From DAIODI01 sp046349255 (GTDB lineage Bacteria; Pseudomonadota; Alphaproteobacteria; Rhizobiales; Aestuariivirgaceae), in contig JAXMCR010000002.1 in NCBI GenBank assembly GCA_046349255.1, positions 1,116,001 through 1,180,000 on the forward strand: a stretch of DNA of 64,000 bases, in the 5' to 3' direction. This document shows positions 44,654 through 53,128 of the stretch, in pieces. Each line of letters starts with the position of its first letter. The stretch's first letter is position 1. Below the pieces are notes generated by a model. That model searched no databases. It was not told the origin of the DNA and saw only the letters and a program-made list of their open reading frames with translations. The position numbers and the translations under genes are program-made.

Positions 44654-44839
44654 TCAGAACTCGCTCTTCGGCTCGAGCACCTGCTTGCCGCGATAGGTGC
44701 CGGTCTTCAGGTCGATGTGATGCGGACGGTGCAGTTCGCCCGTCTGCTTGTTTTCCACGTAGGTGCCCATCGGAACCTTGTGGCCCGAACGGCGCATGCC
44801 GCGGCGCGACGGGGAGGTTTTTCTCTTCGGAACAGCCAT
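44654..44839 (-). CDS. rpmF: 50S ribosomal protein L32
   Basis: A 61-residue protein of the large subunit. It starts MAVPKRKTSPSRRGMRRSG, the standard L32 N terminus. No cysteine is present, so it is the zinc-free form usual in alphaproteobacteria. An in-frame ATG three codons upstream exists, but MAVPKRK is the family start. A hairpin with T-run lies just upstream (see entry). Confidence 0.97.
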   Translation of the reverse strand: MAVPKRKTSPSRRGMRRSGHKVPMGTYVENKQTGELHRPHHIDLKTGTYRGKQVLEPKSEF

Positions 44840-44858
44840 GGTACCCAAGCTCCAGATG

Positions 44859-44889
44859 CAAAAAGGCGCCCCGCAAGGGCCGCCTTCAC
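44859..44889 (-). terminator. Terminator-like hairpin 5' of rpmF
   Basis: On the minus strand AGGCGGCCC and GGGGCGCCT pair with one mismatch across a TTGC loop (about 44863-44885), followed by TTTTT (plus-strand AAAAA). It ends about 20 bases before the rpmF ATG. It may terminate mtgA transcription, or act as an attenuator if transcription starts at the TATAAG at 44901-44906. Confidence 0.55.
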
Positions 44890-44938
44890 GATTGGGCGGG
44901 CTTATAGCCCGAACTTCGCCCGCTTGGCCAGCCCCTTT

Positions 44939-45736
44939 TCAGCGCACGCAGTCGAGATAGGGCAAGGTCGAAGGGATGCGCAACCGCAGCCCGGTCGCCA
45001 TGCGCTGGAGGCCGCGCGACGGCTTCCCCGCCATCCGTTCCAGCGGATTGGGCAGCGACACGGCCAGCAGCGCCGCCTCCCGGCCGTTCAGGGCCGCCGC
45101 GGGCTTTCGGAAATGGTAGCGTGCGGCCGCTTCCGCTCCGTAGATGCCGGGCCCCCATTCGACGATGTTCAGGTAAACCTCTAGAATTCGCCGCTTTGGC
45201 CAGATCAGGTCGACCCAGAAGGCGAGCGGGATCTCGAGCGCCTTGCGCAAGAACGAGCGCGACGGCCACAAGAACAGGTTTTTCGCCGTCTGCATGGTGA
45301 TCGTCGACCCGCCGCGCGAGGGCTCTCCCCCGGTGTCCGCCGCTCGCCCGAGCAGCTGCCCGAGGACGTCGAGATCGACGCCGGCATGCTCGCAGAACCG
45401 GGCGTCCTCCGACGTCACGACCGCCTGGACGAGCTGCGGCGAAATCTTCGACAGCGGCACCCAGCGCTGGTCGATCCCGACACCCGAGACGCCGCGCCAG
45501 AGCATCAGGGTCGATACCGGCGGGTTGACCAGGAGATAGACGACCGTGAGCACGTAGGGGATCGCGACCAGACCGCCGACCACCCACAGCAGCCACCACC
45601 CGAACCGCTTGAGGCCGGGCGTATCGGCGAACGTGAGGAGCTGGGAAGCGCGCTTGGGCAAGACCGAAAGCCGGTTGAGTTCGCGTGGCCGCCCCCTTAT
45701 GACACGGGCTAACCGACCGCCAAAAGCCTCAACCAC
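44939..45736 (-). CDS. mtgA: Monofunctional peptidoglycan glycosyltransferase MtgA
   Basis: A 265-residue GT51 transglycosylase polymerising lipid II at the inner membrane. The membrane anchor is WWLLWVVGGLVAIPYVLTVVYLLV. Catalytic Glu is in TSEDARFCEHAGVDLD, with GGSTITMQTAKNLFLWPSRS and KRRILEVYLNIVEWGPGIYGAEAAARYHF. The start is uncertain: I chose a GTG at 45736, which avoids overlapping the divergent ispA; a TTG at 45661 (LPKRASQ) is another option and would be closer to the usual length. rpmF lies downstream on the same strand. Confidence 0.9.
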   Translation of the reverse strand: MVEAFGGRLARVIRGRPRELNRLSVLPKRASQLLTFADTPGLKRFGWWLLWVVGGLVAIPYVLTVVYLLVNPPVSTLMLWRGVSGVGIDQRWVPLSKISPQLVQAVVTSEDARFCEHAGVDLDVLGQLLGRAADTGGEPSRGGSTITMQTAKNLFLWPSRSFLRKALEIPLAFWVDLIWPKRRILEVYLNIVEWGPGIYGAEAAARYHFRKPAAALNGREAALLAVSLPNPLERMAGKPSRGLQRMATGLRLRIPSTLPYLDCVR

Positions 45737-45752
45737 CGAGAAACCAACGACG

Positions 45753-46640
45753 ATGTCCTTCCAGGCCGCGCTGACCCGAACCGCGTCGGAGATCGACGCG
45801 CTCCTGAACCAGGTGCTTCCCGAGAAGGGCGCGCGCGCCCGCCGCGTGGTCGAGGCGATGCGGTACTCCTCGATCGGGCAGGGCAAGCGCCTCAGGCCCT
45901 TCTTCGTGACGGAAAGCGCGCGCATTCTCGGCGCCCCGCACCCGAATGCGCTGCGCGCCGGCCTCGCGCTCGAATGCGTCCACTGCTACTCGCTCGTGCA
46001 CGACGACCTGCCGGCGATGGACGACGACGACCTGCGGCGCGGCAAGCCGACCTGTCACAAGGCCTTTGACGAGGCGACGGCGATCCTCGCCGGCGATGGC
46101 CTCCTCACGTTCGCCTTCGAACTGCTCGCCGACCCGGCCACGCATCCCAAGGCGGCTGTGCGGGCAGAACTCGTGCTCGAACTGGCGCGCGCCTCGGGGT
46201 ACGACGGCATGGTGGGTGGCCAGATGCTCGACCTCGAGGCCGAGGAGGCGCAGAGCCACGACCTCGAGCAAATCATCACGCTGCAGAGCATGAAGACGGG
46301 GGCGCTCTTCCGCTATTCGCTCGAAGCGGGCGCCATCCTTGCGGAAGCCTCTACCGGCGATCGCACCGCGCTCGTGACGTATGCGGACAGGGTCGGTCTC
46401 GCCTTCCAGATCGCCGACGACGTGCTCGACGTCGAATCGACGCCCGAGACGCTCGGCAAGGCGACGCAGAAGGACAAGGGCGCGGGCAAGGCGACGTTCA
46501 TCGACCTCTATGGGCTTGATGGCGCGAAGAGCCGGGCCAAGGAACTCGCCGACCAGGCGATCGCGGCGCTCGAGCCGTTCGGTGCGAAGGCGGAGACGCT
46601 GCGCGAGGCGGCGCGCTTCATCGTCGAACGCAAGAACTGA
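45753..46640 (+). CDS. Polyprenyl synthetase (farnesyl/geranylgeranyl diphosphate synthase)
   Basis: A 295-residue trans-prenyltransferase. First Asp-rich motif HDDLPAMDDDDLRRGKPTCH, second in LAFQIADDVLDVEST. GQGKRLRPFFV near the N terminus binds isopentenyl diphosphate. Chain length cannot be read with certainty; the length and the DDLPAMDDDDLRRG motif fit the IspA-type farnesyl synthases of proteobacteria. The ATG MSFQAALTRTA lies 17 bases from the mtgA start on the other strand. Confidence 0.93.
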   Translation: MSFQAALTRTASEIDALLNQVLPEKGARARRVVEAMRYSSIGQGKRLRPFFVTESARILGAPHPNALRAGLALECVHCYSLVHDDLPAMDDDDLRRGKPTCHKAFDEATAILAGDGLLTFAFELLADPATHPKAAVRAELVLELARASGYDGMVGGQMLDLEAEEAQSHDLEQIITLQSMKTGALFRYSLEAGAILAEASTGDRTALVTYADRVGLAFQIADDVLDVESTPETLGKATQKDKGAGKATFIDLYGLDGAKSRAKELADQAIAALEPFGAKAETLREAARFIVERKN

Positions 46641-46656
46641 TACCCCCGAAACGAAT

Positions 46657-46686
46657 CGACCGCCGGCTGCCCAAAGCCGGCGGTCG
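46657..46686. terminator. Strong hairpin between ispA-type gene and flp
   Basis: Perfect 12-bp stem CGACCGCCGGCT (46657-46668) / AGCCGGCGGTCG (46675-46686) with a GCCCAA loop, between two convergent genes. No clear T-run on either side, so it may work as a Rho-assisted or processing barrier. Confidence 0.5.
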
Positions 46687-46711
46687 TCGAGAAGTCACCG
46701 TCGGGGCGCGA

Positions 46712-46873
46712 TTACTTCAGCGCGCCACCGATCTGGCCGAAGACGGTCTCAAGGCCGGCCTTGATGGGCGGCATGGCAGCCACGAGCGCGAGGCCCGTGG
46801 CGGCGGCGATCAGACCGTATTCGATCGCGGTTGCTCCGCTTTCGTCCTTCACGAAGGCAAGGATGGTACGCAT
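46712..46873 (-). CDS. Flp family type IVb pilin
   Basis: A 53-residue pilin precursor: short basic leader, then DESGATAIEYGLIAAATGLALVAAM. The GATAIEYGLIAA core is the Flp signature, with the conserved Glu and Tyr after the prepilin cleavage site. Flp pilins are assembled by Tad secretion systems into adhesive pili. No tad/cpa genes are in the window, so this is an isolated pilin gene. AAGGAA precedes the chosen ATG; a longer frame starts in the less GC-rich upstream region. Confidence 0.93.
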   Translation of the reverse strand: MRTILAFVKDESGATAIEYGLIAAATGLALVAAMPPIKAGLETVFGQIGGALK

Positions 46874-47043
46874 GGGGGAGATTTCCTTCCGGGTGCACCG
46901 CTCGACCTTGCTTGCCCGATCAACTTGCGCCTGCATTTGTTTGAGTCTTCTGAAGCGCGAACAATAAAAGTGAAGAATAATTCAGCTGATGCTTTAACTT
47001 ACTAAGACAATTTATGCGTGAATACTTAGAAGATGCCGTCTGC
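46874..47043. other. AT-richer upstream region of the flp pilin gene
   Basis: These 170 bases between the flp start and the convergent-facing ChaC gene's stop contain an obviously AT-rich segment (about 46950-47035: ACAATAAAAGTGAAGAATAA, then TTTATGCGTGAATACTTAG) unlike the rest of the window. It is probably the flp promoter region. I cannot identify definite boxes or a CtrA pair (TTAA-N7-TTAA). Confidence 0.4.
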
Positions 47044-47577
47044 TTAGGTTGCTGACTCCCGGACGCGCCGTTCCAGTTCTTCCAGCGCGTGATCAGCGAT
47101 GCCGACCTCGCGCAGATGCCCGCAGGTCTGGAACAGATAGTCCCGGCAGGTTCCGGACACCCCGACACCCTGCAGGACATGTCGTACTTGCGCATCGAGA
47201 TCGAGGCGGCCGGCATATTGCGGGTGCTCCCGGTCGGCTTCGTAGACGAGCGCCTCTACGCTTTCACCGCTGGAGGTATCGAGTGCGATTGCGTGCGTCC
47301 GTTCGAGATAGACCGACGTCACCTGTTCGCGCGCCCGAAGGTAGGCGAGCGTCTCCGGCCAAAGCGACTGCGTGACCCGGTACGCCATGCCCCAGCAGTC
47401 GCCGCCGAGATCGAGTCCCATCACGAGGCCCGGCTTGTCCGGGGTACCGCGATGGACGTGCGAATAGACGCACATCTGGCGATGCAGGCCCGCAAGGTAG
47501 GCCATCCGCCGCTCCGCGAAGGCGAAGCCCGGCCGCCACATCAGCGACCCGTAGCCAAAGACCCAGAAGTCCTTCAT
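47044..47577 (-). CDS. Gamma-glutamylcyclotransferase (ChaC-like)
   Basis: A 177-residue cytosolic protein. The nucleotide-like binding loop FWVFGYGSLMWRPGF at the N terminus is the ChaC/GGCT hallmark, and VEALVYEADREHPQYAG holds the conserved catalytic-region residues. ChaC enzymes cleave glutathione to 5-oxoproline and Cys-Gly. The start was chosen at MKDFWVFGYGS; longer frames upstream overlap the divergent DUF2125 gene. Confidence 0.9.
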   Translation of the reverse strand: MKDFWVFGYGSLMWRPGFAFAERRMAYLAGLHRQMCVYSHVHRGTPDKPGLVMGLDLGGDCWGMAYRVTQSLWPETLAYLRAREQVTSVYLERTHAIALDTSSGESVEALVYEADREHPQYAGRLDLDAQVRHVLQGVGVSGTCRDYLFQTCGHLREVGIADHALEELERRVRESAT

Positions 47578-47635
47578 CTTGGTTGGACGCGCTCCTCGAA
47601 CGCCGGGGACGTACCCGCAATCCTCACAACCCGCA

Positions 47636-48598
47636 ATGCAAAGCCGCACCCAGTCCCGTATCTTCTTCGCGCTGCTCGGCATTGTCGCCCTGCTCGTGTT
47701 CGGCTGGACGCTGTTCTGGTTCGTGACCATGCAGGGGGCGAAGTCGGCCTTCGCGCAAATCGACCAGCGCCTTGCGCAGGACGGCTGGAAACGGTCGTGT
47801 ACGGAGGAAGGCTGGAGCGGCTTCCCGTTCCGCCTCGACTACAGGTGCAAGGGGCTGACGCTCGCGGGTCCCGAGGTCACGTTCGCGGTTCCCGAGGTGA
47901 AGGCCGTCGCGCTCGTCGAGGAACCGGCCGCCGTGCGCATCGTCGCCACGTCGCCGGGGAAGGCGACATCGGCAGCCGGTGAAACGACGTTCACGTTCTC
48001 GCAGGCCCAGGCGACGGCGCGCTTCGAGGGTGCTGCCGCGCAGTCGGTCGATGCCGCGCTCGCCGATCTGGTGATCGAGGGGCAGGGCGGGCCTGCCTTC
48101 TCGACGAAGGCCGTGCGCGTCACGGTGCGACCCGAGCGCGACCGTGTGACCCTGTCGGCCAGCGCCGACCAGCCGTCCTTCGATGGGCCCGCGAAGCTCT
48201 CGGCACAGCAGGTATCGCTCGACGGCGTCGTGGCGCCGCCGCCACCGGGGGCAGCGAAGCTCGACACGTTCCTGAAGGCCGTGGCGCAGGCGGGCAGCGT
48301 GTTCAAGATCGACCAGATGGCGATCGACGGCGGCAACTTCTCGCTCAAGGGCAAGGGGAAGATCGGGCTCACTCCAGAGGGCTACCTCGACGGCAAGCTC
48401 CGCGTCGAGGCGTCCTCGCCCGGCGCCATCGTCAACGACCTCGAATCGTCCGGCGTCATCGCGCCCGGCAACGACGCGACGCAGACGCTGCTCGGCATTC
48501 TGGGAGCGATCGGCTCGACGGCGCTCACCGTCAATGTCGATAAGGGAAAAGTGACGGTCGGGCCGTTCAAGGTCGGCAAGCTGCCGCCGTTGTTCTAG
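47636..48598 (+). CDS. DUF2125 domain-containing protein
   Basis: A 320-residue protein with an N-terminal membrane anchor or signal (RIFFALLGIVALLVFGWTLFWFV) and a predominantly beta periplasmic domain (EEGWSGFPFRLDYRCKGLTL, VEASSPGAIVNDLESSGVIA). The pattern GWSGFPFRL is typical of DUF2125, an alphaproteobacterial family of unknown function. The start was placed at MQSRTQSR; an ATG 19 codons upstream would extend it towards the divergent ChaC-like start. Confidence 0.85.
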   Translation: MQSRTQSRIFFALLGIVALLVFGWTLFWFVTMQGAKSAFAQIDQRLAQDGWKRSCTEEGWSGFPFRLDYRCKGLTLAGPEVTFAVPEVKAVALVEEPAAVRIVATSPGKATSAAGETTFTFSQAQATARFEGAAAQSVDAALADLVIEGQGGPAFSTKAVRVTVRPERDRVTLSASADQPSFDGPAKLSAQQVSLDGVVAPPPPGAAKLDTFLKAVAQAGSVFKIDQMAIDGGNFSLKGKGKIGLTPEGYLDGKLRVEASSPGAIVNDLESSGVIAPGNDATQTLLGILGAIGSTALTVNVDKGKVTVGPFKVGKLPPLF

Positions 48599-48603
48599 GC
48601 GGC

Positions 48604-49536
48604 TCAGCGCCGGCCGAAGTCGGGCTTCGCGGTGTCCTGCCCAGCGGCGATGATGCCGCGGCGGACATCGCGGGCGCGCGTAAATAGCGCCTGCAGCTTG
48701 TCGCCGTCGCCCCATCGGATCGCCCGCTGCAGCGACGAGAGGTCCTCCGAGAACCGGCCGAGCATTTCGAGCACCGCGTCCTTGTTGTTGAGGAACACGT
48801 CGCGCCACATCACGGGGTCTGACGCGGCGATGCGGGTGAAGTCGCGGAAGCCGCCGGCCGAGTACTTGATCACCTCGGACTGGGTGACTTCCTCGAGGTC
48901 TGCGGCGGTCGCCACGATGTTGTAGGCGATGAGATGCGGCAGGTGGCTGGTGATCGCGAGCACGAGGTCGTGGTGCTCCGGCGTCATGCGGTCGACGTTC
49001 GACCCGCACGCGCGCCAGAAGGCTTCCACCGTCTCGACCGCCGCCTCGTCCGCGCCGGGCGTCGGCGTGACGATGCACCAGCGGTTCTCGAAGAGTTCGG
49101 CGAACCCCGAGTCGGGTCCCGAATGCTCCGTGCCGGCGATCGGGTGTGCCGGAACGAAGTGCACGTGCGGCGGCAGATGCGGGAGCACGTCGCGAATGAC
49201 GGCGCCTTTGACCGAGCCGACGTCCGAGAGGATCGCGCCCTTCTTGAGCGCCGGCGCGATCGCCTTCGCGATCTCGCCGCACACGCCCACCGGCACGCAC
49301 AGGATCACGAGGTCGGCATCGCGCACCGCGTCCGCCGCGGTGTCGTGCACGGCGTCGGCGAGGCCGAGCTCGCGAACGCGTGCGCGGGTACGTTCGGTCG
49401 CCGCGTGCGCACTGATCGCCTGCGTCAGGCCTTCCCGCCGCATAACGTGGCTGAGGGAGGAACCGATCAGCCCCACGCCGATCAGCGCCACGCGTTCGAA
49501 CCGATGCTTCGGCCGCACTGCCGCCTGCTGGTTCAC
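48604..49536 (-). CDS. tyrC: Prephenate/arogenate dehydrogenase family protein
   Basis: A 310-residue NAD-dependent dehydrogenase making 4-hydroxyphenylpyruvate or tyrosine. N-terminal RVALIGVGLIGSSLSHVMR binds the dinucleotide; the middle shows FVPAHPIAGTEHSGPDSGFAELFENRWCIVTP, with the conserved His. It lies at the end of the chorismate mutase-hisC-tyrC operon and overlaps hisC by 4 bases. It cannot be told from sequence alone whether prephenate or arogenate is the substrate. Confidence 0.94.
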   Translation of the reverse strand: MNQQAAVRPKHRFERVALIGVGLIGSSLSHVMRREGLTQAISAHAATERTRARVRELGLADAVHDTAADAVRDADLVILCVPVGVCGEIAKAIAPALKKGAILSDVGSVKGAVIRDVLPHLPPHVHFVPAHPIAGTEHSGPDSGFAELFENRWCIVTPTPGADEAAVETVEAFWRACGSNVDRMTPEHHDLVLAITSHLPHLIAYNIVATAADLEEVTQSEVIKYSAGGFRDFTRIAASDPVMWRDVFLNNKDAVLEMLGRFSEDLSSLQRAIRWGDGDKLQALFTRARDVRRGIIAAGQDTAKPDFGRR

Positions 49537-50642
49537 GCGGCACCCTTCATGAAGTTCCCGAGCAGCGCGATGACCGCGCGGTTGGCGTCTTCGTCGCCAA
49601 TCGTGAGACGCAGCGCGTTCGGCAGGCCATAGGCTTCCATCCGGCGCAGCACGACGCCGTTCGCGGTCAGGAAGGCATCGGCTTGCGCGGCGCTCTTCCC
49701 GCCGTTGGCCGGAAACGAGATCAGCAGGAAGTTGCCGACGCTCGGCGTAACCTCGATGCCGAGCACCTTGAGTTCGCGCGTCACCACCGGCAGCCAGCGT
49801 TCGTTGTGCGCAACAGCCGCCTGCAGGTGCGCTTCGTCCTCGATCGCGGCCTTGCCGGCGGCGATCGACGGCAGCGCGACGTTGAACGGTCCGCGCACGC
49901 GGTTCAGCACGTCAGCGACGCCTTCCGGACAGTACGCCCAGCCGATGCGCAGGCCCGCGAGCGCATAAGCCTTCGAGAAGGTGCGCGTCATGACGACGTT
50001 CTGGTGCGACGAGACGAGCTCGATCCCCGCCTCGTAGTCGTTGGCGCGGACGTATTCAGCATATGCCGCGTCGAGGACGAGCAGGCAGGTCGAAGGCAGC
50101 GCGGCGTGCAGGCGACGCACCTCGTCGAACGGCAGATATGTGCCGGTCGGATTGTTAGGGTTGGCGAGGAAGACGATCTTCGTGCGCGCATTCACGCAGG
50201 CGAGGATCGCATCGACGTCGGCCGTGAGGTTCTTCTCGCGCGCGACGACCGGCTTGGCGCCGGCCGAGCGGATCGCGATCGGGTAGACGAGGAAGCCGTG
50301 CTCGGTGTGCACGGCCTCGTCGCCAGGTCCCAGATAGGCGTGCGCGATCAGCTGCAGCAATTCGTCCGATCCCGTGCCGCAGACGATGCGGTCCGCGTTG
50401 AGCCCGTAGCGACGCGCGATGGCTTCGCGCAGCGGCGTCGCCGCGCCGTCGGGATAGAGGTGGAGCTGGTGCGCCGCGGCGCGGTAAGCCTCGACCGCCT
50501 TCGGGCTCGGCCCGAGCGGGGACTCGTTCGACGACAGCTTGTGCAGCTTCTTGCCGGGGGCGGCGTGGCTGCGCCCGGGCACATACGCGGCGATGTCGAG
50601 CAGGCCCGGCCGCGGATGCGGCCCGGCGGCGGGGGATGTCAT
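49533..50642 (-). CDS. hisC: Histidinol-phosphate/aromatic aminotransferase
   Basis: A 369-residue PLP class I/II aminotransferase. The PLP lysine is in TRTFSKAYALAGLRIGW; NPNNPTGTYLP and VLDAAYAEYV are also family motifs. Located between chorismate mutase and tyrC with 4-base overlaps on both sides, it probably transaminates aromatic keto acids here, as the hisC/hisC2 copies near tyrC do in rhizobia. A second hisC in the his operon would be expected elsewhere. Confidence 0.94.
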   Translation of the reverse strand: MTSPAAGPHPRPGLLDIAAYVPGRSHAAPGKKLHKLSSNESPLGPSPKAVEAYRAAAHQLHLYPDGAATPLREAIARRYGLNADRIVCGTGSDELLQLIAHAYLGPGDEAVHTEHGFLVYPIAIRSAGAKPVVAREKNLTADVDAILACVNARTKIVFLANPNNPTGTYLPFDEVRRLHAALPSTCLLVLDAAYAEYVRANDYEAGIELVSSHQNVVMTRTFSKAYALAGLRIGWAYCPEGVADVLNRVRGPFNVALPSIAAGKAAIEDEAHLQAAVAHNERWLPVVTRELKVLGIEVTPSVGNFLLISFPANGGKSAAQADAFLTANGVVLRRMEAYGLPNALRLTIGDEDANRAVIALLGNFMKGAA

Positions 50643-51445
50643 GGCTGCCTCACTTCCAGCGGGCTCGGATACCGGCCGAGCACGGTGAGCGCAAGCGAAT
50701 CGTTCCCCCGCTTCAGCCCGACGAGCGGATGCTCGGCCTCCGACAGGAATCCCGGCAGGCTCGAGATGCGCACGCCGGTGTCGGTCTCGAGATCCCAGAG
50801 CGGCAACGGTGAAAAGTCGCGCGGCAAGCGGCCGGATGTGGCGACGAGCGTTTCATCCGCTCCGCTCGGCTCCGGCACTGCATGGCCGACGAGTGCCAGC
50901 ACCGGCGCGGAGCCGTCGGAGATCGATGGCAGGACGCCGATCACGCACGCCTCGCCGGCAGCGCCGCGGCGGAACGAGCCGAGCCAGCTGCCGCCGAGCT
51001 TGATCGCGGCGATCTCGGCAGGGCGCTCGCGGATGGCGGTGAGCGCCGCCGCGCTGTCGGCGACGGGCGCCAGCGGGACGGTGCCGAAGTGGTCGCGCAG
51101 CATGTCGCGCAGCAGCGGGTCGCCGAGCACGTCTTCCGGGGCGCGCACCAGCGCCGGCGCCTGCACCAGTGTCGAGCCCGAGATGATGTGTCGCCAAAGC
51201 CGCACCAGGACTTGCGGCGGCACGGCGCCGGTCGAGCGCTCGAGCAGGCGGCGCAGGATCAGCGACTCCCGTGCCGGCCTGACGGGGGAGGTCGGCGTCG
51301 CCGAGGGCTGCTCAGCCTTGATCGCCGCCACCGTGCGGCTCACCTCGAAGCGGCGTTCGAGGAGGTCGAGAAGCTTGGCGTCGATCTCGTCGATCGTGCG
51401 GCGCACCTCGTCGAGCCGTTGGCTCTGCAATCGTTGAGCATCCAT
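50639..51445 (-). CDS. Chorismate mutase with an additional C-terminal domain
   Basis: A 268-residue protein. Residues 8-92 are an AroQ-type chorismate mutase (LDEVRRTIDEIDAKLLDLLERRFEV, then LILRRLLERSTGAVPPQVLVRLWRHI). Residues 95-268 (FGTVPLAPVADSAAAL, LPRDFSPLPLW, ISSLPGFLSEAEHPLVGL) form a second domain that could be a degenerate prephenate-dehydratase-like or unknown fold; I see no TRD-type active-site motif of prephenate dehydratase. First gene of the chorismate mutase-hisC-tyrC operon, supplying prephenate. Confidence 0.85.
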   Translation of the reverse strand: MDAQRLQSQRLDEVRRTIDEIDAKLLDLLERRFEVSRTVAAIKAEQPSATPTSPVRPARESLILRRLLERSTGAVPPQVLVRLWRHIISGSTLVQAPALVRAPEDVLGDPLLRDMLRDHFGTVPLAPVADSAAALTAIRERPAEIAAIKLGGSWLGSFRRGAAGEACVIGVLPSISDGSAPVLALVGHAVPEPSGADETLVATSGRLPRDFSPLPLWDLETDTGVRISSLPGFLSEAEHPLVGLKRGNDSLALTVLGRYPSPLEVRQP

Positions 51446-51490
51446 CGGAAGATCCAGACGTCGGACCGGCAGTCGTCCCCGGACGTCTCT

Positions 51491-52258
51491 TTACAGGAGG
51501 CGGGGCGGCAATTGCAAAGGTCGGGGCGTCCGCTGCAACGCAGGGGCGGGCATGAGCTGCGGTTTGAGCACCGGCACGATCCGGCGCACGCGCTTGCCCT
51601 TGCTCAGGGCGTAGACCTGCTTCACGGCCTCGACCAGGATCACGCCGGAAAATCCGGGCGAGAGCCAGGATCCCGTTCGTTCGATGGCCGGGGCGGAGCG
51701 GATCGCAAACCCGCGCCGGATCGGCGGGGCGAACAGCGCGTGTGACCAGCCGGTGGGCGTGAACTCGGCGTCGCGGAGGAGGTTCACGAGCTGGCTGCGC
51801 GAAAACGGACGACCGTGCCCGAAGGGGGTGGAGTCGAACCGCGCCCACATGCCGCGGCGGTTCGGGACGACGAACAGCGCGCGGCCCTGCGGCGCGAGGA
51901 CGCGCCAGAGTTCGCGCAGGGCGTCGTCGAGATGGTCGGTCAGCTCGAGGCCGTGCACGACGAGCAGGAAGTCGATGCTGTTGTCCGGCAGGGGCAGCGC
52001 GCATTCGTCCACGAGGCAGCAGGCGCTGGGACCGCCCGTCGGCCAGTGGATCACGCCCTGCCGCGCAGGCATGAACGCCATCGCCGCCTCGACCTCGTCG
52101 CGCCAGGGGTCGAGATAGGGAATTGCGTAGCCGAAGCCGAGGAGGCGCGCGCCGCCGCGCATGTCCGGCCAGCGGGCGCGAATGCGCCGCGCCACCAGGC
52201 GGCGCGTCATCTGGCCCAGCGGGCTTGCATAAAATTCCCTCAGATCAACGACATCCAT
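51491..52258 (-). CDS. Class I SAM-dependent methyltransferase
   Basis: A 255-residue protein. GARLLGFGYAIPYLDPWRDEVE occupies the motif I position, and LPLPDNSIDFLLVVHGLELTDHLDDALRELWRVLAPQGRALFVVPN are motifs II-III in the typical order. The start was chosen at MDVVDLREFYASPLGQMTRRLV, the recurring N terminus of this rhizobial family located next to gloB. Its product is unknown. It is divergent from gloB with 96 bases between. Confidence 0.85.
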   Translation of the reverse strand: MDVVDLREFYASPLGQMTRRLVARRIRARWPDMRGGARLLGFGYAIPYLDPWRDEVEAAMAFMPARQGVIHWPTGGPSACCLVDECALPLPDNSIDFLLVVHGLELTDHLDDALRELWRVLAPQGRALFVVPNRRGMWARFDSTPFGHGRPFSRSQLVNLLRDAEFTPTGWSHALFAPPIRRGFAIRSAPAIERTGSWLSPGFSGVILVEAVKQVYALSKGKRVRRIVPVLKPQLMPAPALQRTPRPLQLPPRLL

Positions 52259-52354
52259 CGTCTTGCGATCACTCGACCTCGGGACCCTCAATCTAGCATA
52301 CTCATACCCGAAAAGCCGCCCGGATCGGCTCACAGGATGAAGGAGTTCCAACCG

Positions 52355-53125
52355 ATGCCTTCCCTCATGATCGAGCAATTCCCCTGTCGCGAGGACAATT
52401 TCGGCGTGCTCGTTCACGATCCGGCGACGAAGCTCACCGCGGCCATCGACGCGCCGGATGCTGCCGCGGTCGAACGGGCACTTGCCCGCACCGGCTGGAC
52501 GCTCACCCACATCCTCGTGACGCACCATCATGGCGACCACGTGGAGGGGATCCTGCCGCTCAAGGAGCGGCACGGCGCGAAGGTGGTTGCAAACCGGGCC
52601 GATGCGCACCGCATTCCGGGCGTCGACGTGACGGTCGAACCCGGTCAGTCGTTCCGCTTCGGCTCCCACGAGGCCGAGATCATCGACACGCCCGGCCACA
52701 CCGTGGGGCACATCGCCTGGCACTTCCCGCAAGCCAATGTCGCGTTCGTCGGCGACACGCTGTTTTCGCTCGGGTGCGGTCGGGTCATCGAAGGCACGAT
52801 GGACCAGATGTGGTCCTCCCTCGAGCGCCTGCGTCGGCTGCCGGACGACACGAAGATCTACTGCGGCCACGAGTACACGGTCGCGAACGCGAAGTTCGCG
52901 CTTTCGGTCGATCCAGAAAATCCCGCGCTCCAGGCACGTGCCAGGGAGGCGGACGCGGAGCGCGCGCAGGGCAAGGCGACCCTGCCCGTCACCATCGGCG
53001 CGGAGAAGCGGGAAAACCCGTTTCTGAGGCCGGAGGACCCTGCGATCCGCCGCGGCCTCGGCATGGAGAAGGCAAAGGATGCCGAGGTGTTCGGCGAACT
53101 GCGCCAGCGCAAGAACCGCTTCTGA
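52355..53125 (+). CDS. gloB: Hydroxyacylglutathione hydrolase (glyoxalase II)
   Basis: A 256-residue metallo-beta-lactamase-fold enzyme cleaving S-lactoylglutathione. The metal-binding motif is VTHHHGDHVEGI (THxHxDH), and GGPGH-like DTPGHTVGHIAWHF, then VGDTLFSLGCGRVIEG, YCGHEYT and the C-terminal substrate-contact ENPFLRPEDP complete the family pattern. RBS AGGAG about 10 bases before the ATG supports the start. It is convergent with the following EamA gene. Confidence 0.95.
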   Translation: MPSLMIEQFPCREDNFGVLVHDPATKLTAAIDAPDAAAVERALARTGWTLTHILVTHHHGDHVEGILPLKERHGAKVVANRADAHRIPGVDVTVEPGQSFRFGSHEAEIIDTPGHTVGHIAWHFPQANVAFVGDTLFSLGCGRVIEGTMDQMWSSLERLRRLPDDTKIYCGHEYTVANAKFALSVDPENPALQARAREADAERAQGKATLPVTIGAEKRENPFLRPEDPAIRRGLGMEKAKDAEVFGELRQRKNRF

Positions 53126-53128
53126 CCC

